From: Spirosoma aerolatum
GTDB taxonomy: Bacteria; Bacteroidota; Bacteroidia; Cytophagales; Spirosomataceae
Assembly: GCF_002056795.1 (NCBI RefSeq)
Contig: NZ_CP020104.1
Location: 1,499,001-1,563,000, forward strand
Direction of reading: 5' to 3'
Length of the DNA: 64,000 bases
A program made the translations under genes and the position numbers. Under the pieces are notes generated by a model. That model was given only the letters and a program-made list of their open reading frames with translations, had not been told where the DNA came from and made no database searches. Below, one piece after another: positions 52,457 through 63,731 of the stretch; position 1 is the stretch's first letter; each line of letters begins with the position of its first letter.

Positions 52457-52527
52457 TTGAATTTTGACTGATTGAATGATAATCGTATACCTATTCAATC
52501 AGTCAAAATTCAATCAGTCAATCATTA
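52443..52527. repeat. 35-bp perfect hairpin spanning both stop codons
   Basis: Arms 52443-52477 and 52493-52527 match perfectly over 35 bp with a 15-nt loop. The arm repeats tgattgaa-type units (gattgactgattgaatttt then gactgattgaat). It covers the last four codons and stop of the acyl-protein synthetase and, on the other arm, the stop of the response regulator. Related microrepeats occur at 63658-63724. Confidence 0.88.
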
Positions 52528-53676
52528 AGCATATAACTTCACATCCTCAAGTGTGATGGTGTCACCACACATGATGACGAGCCGTTCGATGACGTTGCGT
52601 AACTCACGGACGTTACCTGTCCAGGGGAGCGATTGCAGATATGTCATCGCATCGGGTGTCAGCTCTTTGGGAGGGGCACCGTACTCGTTGCCAATGTCGT
52701 GCAGGAATTTGTCGGCCAGTAACGGAATATCAACTTTACGTTCTGCCAGGGGCGGTACATGAATCATGATGACGCTCAGGCGGTGGAATAAGTCTTCGCG
52801 GAAGTTGCCATTGACAATTTCCTGCCGAAGGTCTTTGTTCGTAGCCGCAATGACCCGAACGTTGACTTTAATTTCCTTGTCGCCCCCAACACGGGTAATT
52901 TTATTTTCCTGCAATGCCCGGAGCACTTTCGCCTGCGCCGACAGGCTCATATCACCAATCTCGTCGAGGAACAGTGTTCCGCCATCCGCCTGTTCAAACT
53001 TCCCAACACGCCTTGCCGAAGCACCGGTAAACGCTCCTTTTTCATGGCCGAACAATTCACTTTCAATGAGTTCGCTCGGGATAGCAGCGCAGTTAACCTC
53101 AACCAGTGGTTGATTGGCCCGGCTTCCCTTTTCATGAATTTGCTTGGCAACCATCTCCTTACCAGAGCCGTTGGCACCTGTTACCAGTACCCGCGCTTCG
53201 GTGGCCGCTACCCGGTTGATAGTATCCTTTACCTTTTTGATCGGTTCCGACTCCCCAACAATTTCGTTCAGTTTGTAGATCCGCTTTTTGAGGGTCTTGG
53301 TTTCCTGCACCAGTTTAGCCCGTTCGATGGCATTACGAACGGTAATGAGCAGGCGGTTCAAATCGGGTGGTTTAGTAATGAAATCAAAGGCTCCGCGCTT
53401 AGTGGCTTCAACAGCATTTTCAACATTGCCGAAGGCCGACACCATGACAACCTGGGTGCTTTTTTCAGCTTCGCTTACTTTGGCCAGCACTTCCAGACCA
53501 TTCAACTTTGGCATTTTGATGTCGCATAAAGCTACATCATAACTGCCATTCAGAATCATGTCCAGTCCTTCTTCTCCGTCTTTCGCTTCGTCTACTTCGT
53601 AGCCTTCGTACTCTAAGATATCGCGTAGCGCTGCCCGAATCGGTTTTTCGTCATCCACGATAATCAGTTTGGCCAT
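52525..53676 (-). CDS. Sigma54-dependent response regulator lacking a Fis DNA-binding domain
   Basis: A 383-residue two-domain protein. Residues 1-120 form a receiver with Asp52 in CDIKMP; an AAA+ domain follows with Walker A GANGSGKE (about 168-175), the sigma54-contacting GAFTGA loop, Walker B GTLFLDEIGDM and the arginine finger in FREDLFHRLSV. It ends with RNVIERLVIMCGDTITLEDVKLYA, where NtrC proteins would continue into a Fis-type helix-turn-helix; here only the stop follows. A regulator without it should act from solution or with a partner. Its stop codon lies in a 35-bp hairpin arm. Confidence 0.9.
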   Translation of the reverse strand: MAKLIIVDDEKPIRAALRDILEYEGYEVDEAKDGEEGLDMILNGSYDVALCDIKMPKLNGLEVLAKVSEAEKSTQVVMVSAFGNVENAVEATKRGAFDFITKPPDLNRLLITVRNAIERAKLVQETKTLKKRIYKLNEIVGESEPIKKVKDTINRVAATEARVLVTGANGSGKEMVAKQIHEKGSRANQPLVEVNCAAIPSELIESELFGHEKGAFTGASARRVGKFEQADGGTLFLDEIGDMSLSAQAKVLRALQENKITRVGGDKEIKVNVRVIAATNKDLRQEIVNGNFREDLFHRLSVIMIHVPPLAERKVDIPLLADKFLHDIGNEYGAPPKELTPDAMTYLQSLPWTGNVRELRNVIERLVIMCGDTITLEDVKLYA

Positions 53677-53824
53677 ATAACTAGGGTAAGTTTAAACGAT
53701 GGATTAGTATAGGCCCGAAAATAGGGGTTTTTATATCGGCATTTGATATACGCACGACTAAATTTGATAAAAACCCTTTCTTTTTTCATAAACCTGGTGC
53801 TAATTATATCCGTCGGTACAGTTA

Positions 53825-57163
<3,339 letters not shown>

Positions 57164-57237
57164 TCAATTTATAGCTGTACGGCGACGACTGGAAAAATTC
57201 GCATAAATTTAACCTCCTTTCATCGCCTTTTACACTA

Positions 57238-58185
57238 ATGCCAATCCGTAGTTTTATACTCTGTGCTGTTCTGGCTTTTTTAACGCTTACAACGCTGGCT
57301 CAATCACGTCGACGGGCGCAGTTGACAACCGCACAAACGACCGGGCCCGTCCCTGTTTTACCGGCACCGCAGGCTCGATTGCTGGAAAGTATGCGCTTTA
57401 ATAGTTCACTATTGAATCAGGCCGTCAAGTTCTCCATTTATCTGCCTCCTGATTATTATACCTCGAACCGACGATATCCGGTTCTGTACCTGTTGCATGG
57501 ATATGGCGATGATGAAACCGGCTGGATTCAGTTTGGCGAAGCAGATCGAATAGCTGACGAAGGACTTAAGGCCGGTGATTATCCTCCGATGATTATTGTG
57601 ATGCCGAATGCGGGAGCAACCTTCTATGTGAATGATTACCAGAATAAGGTTCGCTACGAAGATATGTTTGTGCAGGAACTGATTCCCCATATCGACTCGA
57701 TGTTCCGAACACGTACCCAGCAGGAATTTCGGGCGGTAGCTGGCCTGTCGATGGGAGGCTTTGGGGCATTGATGCTGGCCATGCACCATCCCGATTTATT
57801 TGTTGCCTGCGCGGCCCTGAGCGCGGGCGTTCGTACCGACGAAGCTTTTGCCAGTATTCCCGACGAACGGTACAATACTGTTTTTGCCCCCGTGTTTAGT
57901 GGACCCGTAAAAGGGGAGGAGCGACTCACACTGACCTGGAAACGAAACAGCCCGATTACGTTGGCGCGTTCGGCCCCTGAAGCTGACCTCAATAAAGTGC
58001 GCTGGTATATCGATTGCGGAGATGACGATGCCCTAACCATTGGCAATGCCATGTTGCATCTGGCGTTGCTGGAGCGAAAAATTCCGCACGAATACCGAGC
58101 CCGCGATGGAGCGCATACCTGGTTGTACTGGCGAACCGGCCTGCCCGATGCCCTGAAATTTATTGGAGAGAGCTTTCGTCGTTAA
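57238..58185 (+). CDS. Alpha/beta-hydrolase esterase (esterase D/feruloyl-esterase type), secreted
   Basis: A 315-residue exported esterase with a signal peptide (ending LAQ). The fold markers are YPVLYLLHGYGDDETGW, MIIVMPNAG and the nucleophile Ser171 in GLSMGGFGALM; a downstream CGDDDALTIGN carries the acidic residue and DGAHTWLYW the histidine. It resembles enterochelin-esterase/feruloyl-esterase-like putative esterases that act on acylated glycans. Its stop codon lies within a spacerless palindrome shared with the convergent DUF2911 gene. Confidence 0.87.
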   Translation: MPIRSFILCAVLAFLTLTTLAQSRRRAQLTTAQTTGPVPVLPAPQARLLESMRFNSSLLNQAVKFSIYLPPDYYTSNRRYPVLYLLHGYGDDETGWIQFGEADRIADEGLKAGDYPPMIIVMPNAGATFYVNDYQNKVRYEDMFVQELIPHIDSMFRTRTQQEFRAVAGLSMGGFGALMLAMHHPDLFVACAALSAGVRTDEAFASIPDERYNTVFAPVFSGPVKGEERLTLTWKRNSPITLARSAPEADLNKVRWYIDCGDDDALTIGNAMLHLALLERKIPHEYRARDGAHTWLYWRTGLPDALKFIGESFRR

Positions 58186-58230
58186 TAGCAGAACCGCTCC
58201 GGCGGCCGCCGGAGCGGTTCTGCTATTAAC
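58181..58230. repeat. 50-bp perfect spacerless palindrome holding two stop codons
   Basis: The two halves, 58181-58205 and 58206-58230, are perfectly complementary over 25 bp with no spacer. Both convergent stop codons lie inside: TAA at 58183-58185 on plus and TAA at 58226-58228 on minus, at mirror positions. It should act as a bidirectional terminator; the centre ggcggccgcc is GC-rich. Confidence 0.9.
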
Positions 58231-58753
58231 GTTTCTGGAAAGGTATAACCGCTTCAGTTTGATCCCAGGCCAGAATCATATCGGTGCCATTCGCTGATGG
58301 GGAGAAACTAATGTAGAACTGCTCGGCCATTGGGCTATGTTTACGGGAGATGATCGGTACGCGTAGAACGTCTTTGGTTTGATCATAATTAGTACCCCAC
58401 TGACCGGTTTCACTGTTGAAAATGGCAATCCAGCCATCCTGCGACGGAATTGTCCAGAGGGAATATTCACCTTTATCGAGGGGCTGCCCGGCCGCAATGA
58501 CATTCTGATCGAACTCGATTACAGTTGCTTCATTGGCTCCCGTACGCCATACTTTTCCATAAGGTACCAGACCCCCGAAAATTTTACGCCCTTTTTTATA
58601 AGGCTGGCAATAATCCACCTTGATTTTCAGCCCTCCTTGATTCACCTCTGCAATCGCTTCAGGACTAGCCGATTTTGTCCAGCTACGTAACGAAAAAAGG
58701 CCCACCAGAACAACGGCGGCAATAATGCCAAGAATAATCAGGATACGCTTCAT
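58226..58753 (-). CDS. DUF2911-family exported protein
   Basis: A 175-residue protein with an N-terminal membrane anchor (ILIILGIIAAVVLVGLFSL) and the DUF2911 domain: VDYCQPYKKGRKIFGGLVPYGKVWRTGANEATVIEFD, KGEYSLWTIPSQDGW, and a C-terminal SFSPSANGTDMILAWDQTEAVIPF. The family is widespread in Bacteroidota and unassigned, with beta-sandwich character. It converges on the esterase gene through the 50-bp palindrome. Confidence 0.9.
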   Translation of the reverse strand: MKRILIILGIIAAVVLVGLFSLRSWTKSASPEAIAEVNQGGLKIKVDYCQPYKKGRKIFGGLVPYGKVWRTGANEATVIEFDQNVIAAGQPLDKGEYSLWTIPSQDGWIAIFNSETGQWGTNYDQTKDVLRVPIISRKHSPMAEQFYISFSPSANGTDMILAWDQTEAVIPFQKR

Positions 58754-58780
58754 GAGTAGTTTTAGGTTTTGATTTTCAGA

Positions 58781-58810
58781 TTGCTAAGGTAGAAAGATTT
58801 TGTAACTTTC
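58781..58810 (+). promoter_or_regulatory. Promoter candidate of the nuclease-like gene
   Basis: A TTG at 58781-58783 is followed after 19 bp by TAACTTTC (58803-58810), close to the Bacteroidota -33/-7 pair (TTG then TAnnTTTG). It lies 26 bp before the ATG at 58836. Confidence 0.4.
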
Positions 58811-58835
58811 GGGCTTTATTCGTTGCTCTCGCTTC

Positions 58836-59329
58836 ATGTCTGATACCCGTAACTACCGACTTGTTTACCCCGACTCCCGTAAAAACGAAATTGAGCCTTC
58901 GGGCGGCTACGCAGAAGTGCATATTACACACGCTTCACATGAGACTGAAAACAATATTGAAACCGCAATTGTGCTGGCAAAGTTAGGCTATCAGGTACGA
59001 CTGTTGGCTATTGATGATAGACAAGGCAATAAAAATCCAGATGCTTATTTGCTTAAAGAACAGATTTTGATTGAATTTAAGCACAACCAACGCCCTACAG
59101 CATCAGCAATTGATAATGAAATTAGAGATGCTCGTCGTCAGCCGATTATATTTTAATTCACATAAAGAGTTCAATTGAGAAGAGCAAGTTAATAGGAGCA
59201 ATCAAAAGCAGGCTTAAGAGATCAAGTTCTCAATCGACAAAAGAATTATGGATAATCTGGAAAGGTGAATTGGTTCGGCTAAAGCGAAAAGAGATTTTTG
59301 ATGGGACAATCAGTCGTAAAATACAATGA
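58836..59329 (+). pseudogene. Frameshifted PD-(D/E)XK-like nuclease (CdiA-CT type) gene
   Basis: The open frame stops at 59156, but shifting by one base near 59145 continues the reading through ADYILIHIKSSIEKSKLIGAI and KELWIIWKGELVRL to a TGA at 59327-59329. One missing G (CAG-GCC-GAT) restores a 164-residue product. The joined protein has HETENNIETAIVLAKLGYQVRLL, then NPDAYLLKEQILIEFKHN, a D-x-ExK core as in PD-(D/E)XK nucleases and CdiA C-terminal tRNA nucleases. A terminator-like hairpin begins at the restored stop. No immunity gene is recognised. Either a real frameshift or a sequencing error. Confidence 0.75.
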
Positions 59330-59360
59330 GGTAATGCTATCCGGCCGGTCGCATTACCTC
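59328..59360 (+). terminator. Hairpin at the restored stop of the nuclease-like gene
   Basis: Arms gaggtaatgc (59328-59337) and gcattacctc (59351-59360) pair perfectly, with an inner ccggccgg. It starts on the TGA of the shifted frame, supporting that frame as the original. The remaining bases to 59461 show no gene. Confidence 0.7.
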
Positions 59361-59461
59361 AAGGAAGGGTCGAGGCTCTCACCCCAACCGTTACAAAAGC
59401 AATCAATTGTTTTCATTTTCGCAAAGAATTATTACAACTACGAAAGCAATTGATTTGATTA

Positions 59462-61483
59462 TCAGGCTGTTTTTTGTTTCAGTTTATCGCGTAACTGGAA
59501 CAGTTCGTCGCGTAGACGGGCGGCTTCAAGGAAGTCGAGGTCTTTGGCGGCCCGCTCCATTTTTGACTGCGTTTCGGTAATCATTTTTTCTAGGTCGCCC
59601 TTACCCATGTACTGTACGATGGGGTCGGCGGCAATCCTAATTTCTTCGGGTTCCACATAGAAATGCTTGACCTTCGAGTCGGCAACTTTGGTTTGGCCCA
59701 TAATCGCTTCCCGTGATTTCAGTACGGTAGTCGGCACAATGTTATTGTCGGCGTTATACTCCATCTGTATAGCCCGGCGACGGTTGGTTTCGTCAATAGC
59801 TTTCTGCATAGAGCCAGTGATGGTATCAGCATACATAATCACCTTGCCATTCGCATTTCGGGCGGCACGACCGATGGTTTGAATCAGTGATCGGATGTCG
59901 CGGAGGAAGCCTTCTTTATCAGCATCCATAATCGCTACCAGCGAAACTTCGGGTAAGTCGAGACCTTCCCGAAGGAGATTTACCCCAACCAGTACATCGA
60001 AGTTGCCTAGTCGTAAATCCCGCAGAATTTCGACTCGGTCCAGCGTCTTTACTTCGGAGTGGATATACCGGGTTTTGATACCAACACGGTCCAGATATTT
60101 CGTCAGTTCTTCGGCCATTCGTTTCGTTAACGTCGTTACCAGAACGCGCTCATTTCGTTTGACCCGACTATCAATGGATTCGAGCAGGTCGTCGATTTGA
60201 TTCAGGCTTGGACGAACTTCGATTTCGGGGTCGAGCAGGCCGGTTGGGCGGATAAGTTGTTCAACCACAACACCTTCGCTCCGACGTAGTTCGTAATCAG
60301 ATGGCGTAGCCGATACAAAAATAGTCTGTCCCGACAAGTCCTCGAATTCCTGAAACGTTAGCGGGCGATTATCCAGTGCCGATGGAAGTCGAAAACCGTA
60401 ATCGACCAGAGCGGTTTTACGGGAGCGGTCGCCACCCCACATGGCCCGAATCTGCGGAATCGTTACGTGACTTTCGTCGATAACCATCAGGTAATCATCC
60501 GGGAAATAGTCGAGCAGGCAGAACGGGCGCTGGCCGGGTTTTCGTCGGTCGAAATAGCGCGAATAGTTTTCGATACCGGAGCAATAGCCAAGTTCGCGCA
60601 TCATTTCCAGGTCGAACTCGGTTCGCTCACGAATTCGGGTAGCTTCCTGTTCCCGAAAATCCGATTCGAAGTAGCGAATCTGAGCAACCAGATCGTCCTG
60701 AATTTCGTGGATTGCTCCTTTCAATGTATCGCCACTCGTTACGAACAGATTGGCCGGGAAGATGGTCACCATACTCTCCGAAGAAAGCTTTTTACCTGTC
60801 GATGGGTCGATCCGCTGAATCGTTTCGATCTCGTCGCCGAAGAAAATTACCCGATAGGCAAAATCGGCATAGGCTACGTACAGATCGACCGTATCGCCTT
60901 TGACCCGGAAATTTCCCCGTTGAAATTCGGCTTCGGTTCGGCTGTAGAGGATACTAACCAACTGATGCAGAAACTGATTGCGGCTCATCCGTTCGCCAAC
61001 GCCAATCCGAACCACGTTGTTTTTAAATTCCTCCGGGTTGCCCATACCATAAATGCAGGACACCGAGGCTACCACAATCACATCGCGCCGACCGCTCATC
61101 AGGGCTGACGTAGCCGCTAATCGAAGCTTATCGATTTCTTCATTGATTGCCAGATCTTTCTCGATGTACGTGTTTGTGGTGGCTATATAGGCTTCGGGCT
61201 GGTAGTAGTCGTAATACGAGATGAAATACTCGACCGCATTTTCAGGGAAAAACTGCTTGAATTCGCCGTATAGCTGGGCCGCCAGGGTTTTATTGTGGCT
61301 CAGAACGAGCGTTGGCCGATTGGTTTGGGCAATAACATTGGCTATGGAAAAGGTCTTACCAGATCCAGTGACCCCAAGCAAAACCTGAGAGGGTTCGCCC
61401 TCATTGATGCCTTTGACAAGTTGACTGATCGCCTTGGGCTGATCGCCGGTAGGCTGGAATTCTGAGGTTAATTTAAAGCTCAT
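59462..61483 (-). CDS. uvrB: UvrABC excinuclease subunit B
   Basis: A 673-residue full-length UvrB, the damage-verifying helicase of nucleotide excision repair. Walker A is GVTGSGKTFSIANVIAQ (residues about 38-54), the beta-hairpin region is YYDYYQPEAYIATTNTYIEKD, motif II is MVIDESHVT, and motif VI reads QTIGRAARNANG. The C-terminal UVR motif that binds UvrC is AKDLDFLEAARLRDELFQLRDKL. It stands alone; its minus-strand upstream region has TTG-N20-TAAATTAG as a promoter candidate. Confidence 0.97.
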   Translation of the reverse strand: MSFKLTSEFQPTGDQPKAISQLVKGINEGEPSQVLLGVTGSGKTFSIANVIAQTNRPTLVLSHNKTLAAQLYGEFKQFFPENAVEYFISYYDYYQPEAYIATTNTYIEKDLAINEEIDKLRLAATSALMSGRRDVIVVASVSCIYGMGNPEEFKNNVVRIGVGERMSRNQFLHQLVSILYSRTEAEFQRGNFRVKGDTVDLYVAYADFAYRVIFFGDEIETIQRIDPSTGKKLSSESMVTIFPANLFVTSGDTLKGAIHEIQDDLVAQIRYFESDFREQEATRIRERTEFDLEMMRELGYCSGIENYSRYFDRRKPGQRPFCLLDYFPDDYLMVIDESHVTIPQIRAMWGGDRSRKTALVDYGFRLPSALDNRPLTFQEFEDLSGQTIFVSATPSDYELRRSEGVVVEQLIRPTGLLDPEIEVRPSLNQIDDLLESIDSRVKRNERVLVTTLTKRMAEELTKYLDRVGIKTRYIHSEVKTLDRVEILRDLRLGNFDVLVGVNLLREGLDLPEVSLVAIMDADKEGFLRDIRSLIQTIGRAARNANGKVIMYADTITGSMQKAIDETNRRRAIQMEYNADNNIVPTTVLKSREAIMGQTKVADSKVKHFYVEPEEIRIAADPIVQYMGKGDLEKMITETQSKMERAAKDLDFLEAARLRDELFQLRDKLKQKTA

Positions 61484-61680
61484 CAGCGTCGTTTAGAATC
61501 TGGCTAATTTACGAAGATTTTGCCCCTTTTCCAAGGCGAATTTGAAACAAACGCTGGCTATGATGGAGCAATAGGTGCGTGTAAACGCAACGCTTTTCAA
61601 CGAGATTAGTTACTGAAAATTTTCAGATTGGTCAATTGATTGTTGATCAACTATATTGCCAGCTCATTCAGCCCATTCGT

Positions 61681-62214
61681 ATGGAAAACAACTACAACGA
61701 TGTAGAAACGGTACCTTATATGAAAAGCCAGCCCGTCTGGGCCTTTTGTCTGCTATCCTTTTTTACGTTTGGCATCTACACAATCTATTGGTTTTACAAA
61801 AACTGGGCTTTTTTCAGAGATGTATATAATTGGGATATCTATCCATTCTGGCGAGCCATTTTCAATATATTTTTCGTACATACTTTATTAGAACACATAA
61901 ATGATGTGGCTGTCGAAAAAGGGCATCCGGGGATTAGCAGTAATGGATACGCTACTGGGTTTGTTATACTGGCAGTAGCCCAACGGATGCTGGACAGGGT
62001 ATCGCCAGACAGTCTGGCGTTGATGGCGCTATTCGTACCTCCTTTTCTTTTTTTAGTTCCGAGTGTAAAACAGCTCAACTACATTTATCGACAGGCCTAT
62101 CCAAATAAGTATAACCCTGCATTGAGTCCGGGTGAATTTCTCATAGTAATAGTAGGAGGAATCGTTATGGTACTGGCAGTTGCTGGCCTTTTAATGGGAG
62201 AGGAGCCATCGTAA
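61681..62214 (+). CDS. DUF4234-type membrane protein
   Basis: A 177-residue protein with four or five membrane segments. The N-terminal helix pair VWAFCLLSFFTFGIYTIYWFYKNWAFFRD has the family feel of DUF4234 proteins, which have a W-x-Y-x3-W segment after TM1. It continues with DVAVEKGHPGISSNGYATGFVIL, a central loop and two C-terminal helices. The ATG at 61681 (MENNYND) is chosen; the GTG/ATT-rich extension to 61636 is rejected. Function unknown. The GNAT gene follows 22 bp on, in the same direction. Confidence 0.75.
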   Translation: MENNYNDVETVPYMKSQPVWAFCLLSFFTFGIYTIYWFYKNWAFFRDVYNWDIYPFWRAIFNIFFVHTLLEHINDVAVEKGHPGISSNGYATGFVILAVAQRMLDRVSPDSLALMALFVPPFLFLVPSVKQLNYIYRQAYPNKYNPALSPGEFLIVIVGGIVMVLAVAGLLMGEEPS

Positions 62215-62236
62215 CTGTTATCGGCTAGTTGTATTT

Positions 62237-62818
62237 ATGGAAGCATTTTCACCCGAAACCATTCAACTTTCACCTGACGAATCAATTATCATTCGTCTAT
62301 TGGATTCAACGGATGCGCCTAAACTGACGACCTATTTTAAGGGATTATCGGCTGAAACCCGAAGTTACTTTGCCCCTCATTCGTTTGTGGAGGAAACGGT
62401 ACGGCATATTTGCCGTACGTTGAATCCGGCCGAAATCGTGCGTCTGATTGCGACATCGGCTGATAACCAGACAATCATTGCCTACGTTTTGTTATTGTCG
62501 GGTGCTACACCTTCCGATGCGGTCCGCTATCAGGCGTTGGGAATACCTATTAACGTCGAAACCGATTTTTCGATAGCTCCTTCCATCGCTGATGCGTATC
62601 AGAGCCGTGGTTTGGGTAATCACCTCATGAAAAAGGCCCTGACAATAGCCAGGGCCATGCATAAAGAACGGATTGTTCTGTGGGGTGGGGTACAGGCCCG
62701 AAATATCCGTGCCCATCGGTATTACCAGAAATATGGGTTTATCGAGGTAGGGCAGTTCGAGAATGACGTACTCAACTTCGATATGTGCCTGACGCTTTCA
62801 GAAATGAATAATGGTTAA
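62237..62818 (+). CDS. GNAT-family N-acetyltransferase
   Basis: A 193-residue acetyltransferase of the GNAT superfamily. Motif A, the acetyl-CoA pyrophosphate loop, is QSRGLGNHLMKKALTIA (residues about 122-138), and motif B ends NIRAHRYYQKYGFIEVGQFEND. Substrate unknown; it could modify proteins or small molecules. It is probably cotranscribed with the preceding membrane protein. Confidence 0.87.
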   Translation: MEAFSPETIQLSPDESIIIRLLDSTDAPKLTTYFKGLSAETRSYFAPHSFVEETVRHICRTLNPAEIVRLIATSADNQTIIAYVLLLSGATPSDAVRYQALGIPINVETDFSIAPSIADAYQSRGLGNHLMKKALTIARAMHKERIVLWGGVQARNIRAHRYYQKYGFIEVGQFENDVLNFDMCLTLSEMNNG

Positions 62819-62868
62819 TGGATGATTCCTGCCGATTAGATTATTGTACATTATCCATTGCTCATTCT

Positions 62869-63642
62869 TTAGTTGTTCAGCCGGGTAAAACCACCATCTA
62901 GTGGGTAGTCGCAGCCAGTAATGAAACCCGCTTCGTCGGAACAGAGGTAAAGAGCCAGTGCTCCCACTTCTTCGGGTTCGGCCATACGGCCGATAGGCTG
63001 CGTTTTCGAGAGCTTTTCAAACATTTCGGCTTCGCGACCGGGATACGTTCGGGCGATGAAGCCATCCACAAATGGGGTATGAACCCGTGCAGGCGATATG
63101 CAGTTGCAGCGGATATTGTCTTTCAGGTAATCTTTAGCCACCGACAGGGTCATGGTCAGTACCGCTCCTTTGCTCATTGAATACGCAAATCGGTCAGGAA
63201 TCCCAATGGTAGCCGCTATAGAAGCCATGTTAAGCACCACGCCCCCTCCGGCTTTTTTCATGTGTGGGATGGTCGCAAAAAGGCAGTTGTAAACCCCTTT
63301 GGTGTTGATCCGAAAAATGCGGTCAAAATCGGCTTCGGTTGTAGTTTCGACAGTGCCGATGTGTGATACCCCTGCGTTGTTCACTAGAATATGAATAGGC
63401 CCCTGTTCGGCAATCTGATTGATTACTTCGACCGTCTGGCTTTGATTCGAGACATCAATGGCATGACTGGTGACCAACCCGCCATCCTGACGAATTTCGG
63501 AAGCTGCCTGTTCAGCCTGATCGGCGTTGAGGTCAAGAATATGGACAGATGCACCTGCCTGCGCAAATGTTTTCGAGATGGCCAGCCCAATGCCACTGGC
63601 TCCCCCTGTGATGAGGGCGGTTTTGTTTTGGAGAGAAAACAT
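62869..63642 (-). CDS. SDR-family oxidoreductase, likely sugar-acid dehydrogenase
   Basis: A 257-residue classical short-chain dehydrogenase. The NAD(P) motif is TGGASGIG (residues 12-19), NNAG is present, and the catalytic Ser and Tyr-Lys are in NMASIAAT and YSMSKGA. Its closest-looking relatives are 2-keto-3-deoxy-L-fuconate or L-fucose dehydrogenases. On the same strand upstream is a UxaA-family gene, so a hexuronate or fucose degradation unit is plausible. The gap to that gene holds a 29-bp hairpin. Confidence 0.88.
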   Translation of the reverse strand: MFSLQNKTALITGGASGIGLAISKTFAQAGASVHILDLNADQAEQAASEIRQDGGLVTSHAIDVSNQSQTVEVINQIAEQGPIHILVNNAGVSHIGTVETTTEADFDRIFRINTKGVYNCLFATIPHMKKAGGGVVLNMASIAATIGIPDRFAYSMSKGAVLTMTLSVAKDYLKDNIRCNCISPARVHTPFVDGFIARTYPGREAEMFEKLSKTQPIGRMAEPEEVGALALYLCSDEAGFITGCDYPLDGGFTRLNN

Positions 63643-63657
63643 AGTTGAATGATCGAA

Positions 63658-63724
63658 TGATAGAGTGATTGAATGATTGAATAGCTTCTCGCGTCAGCTA
63701 TTCAATCATTCAATCACTCTATCA
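63658..63724. repeat. 29-bp perfect hairpin between uxaA-like and SDR genes
   Basis: Arms 63658-63686 and 63696-63724 match perfectly with a 9-nt loop. The arm carries (g)attgaat-type microrepeats like those at 52443-52527. It lies between two co-directional genes, seven bases after the UxaA-family stop, so it may end or attenuate the upstream transcript. Confidence 0.85.
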
Positions 63725-63731
63725 CTCAAAA

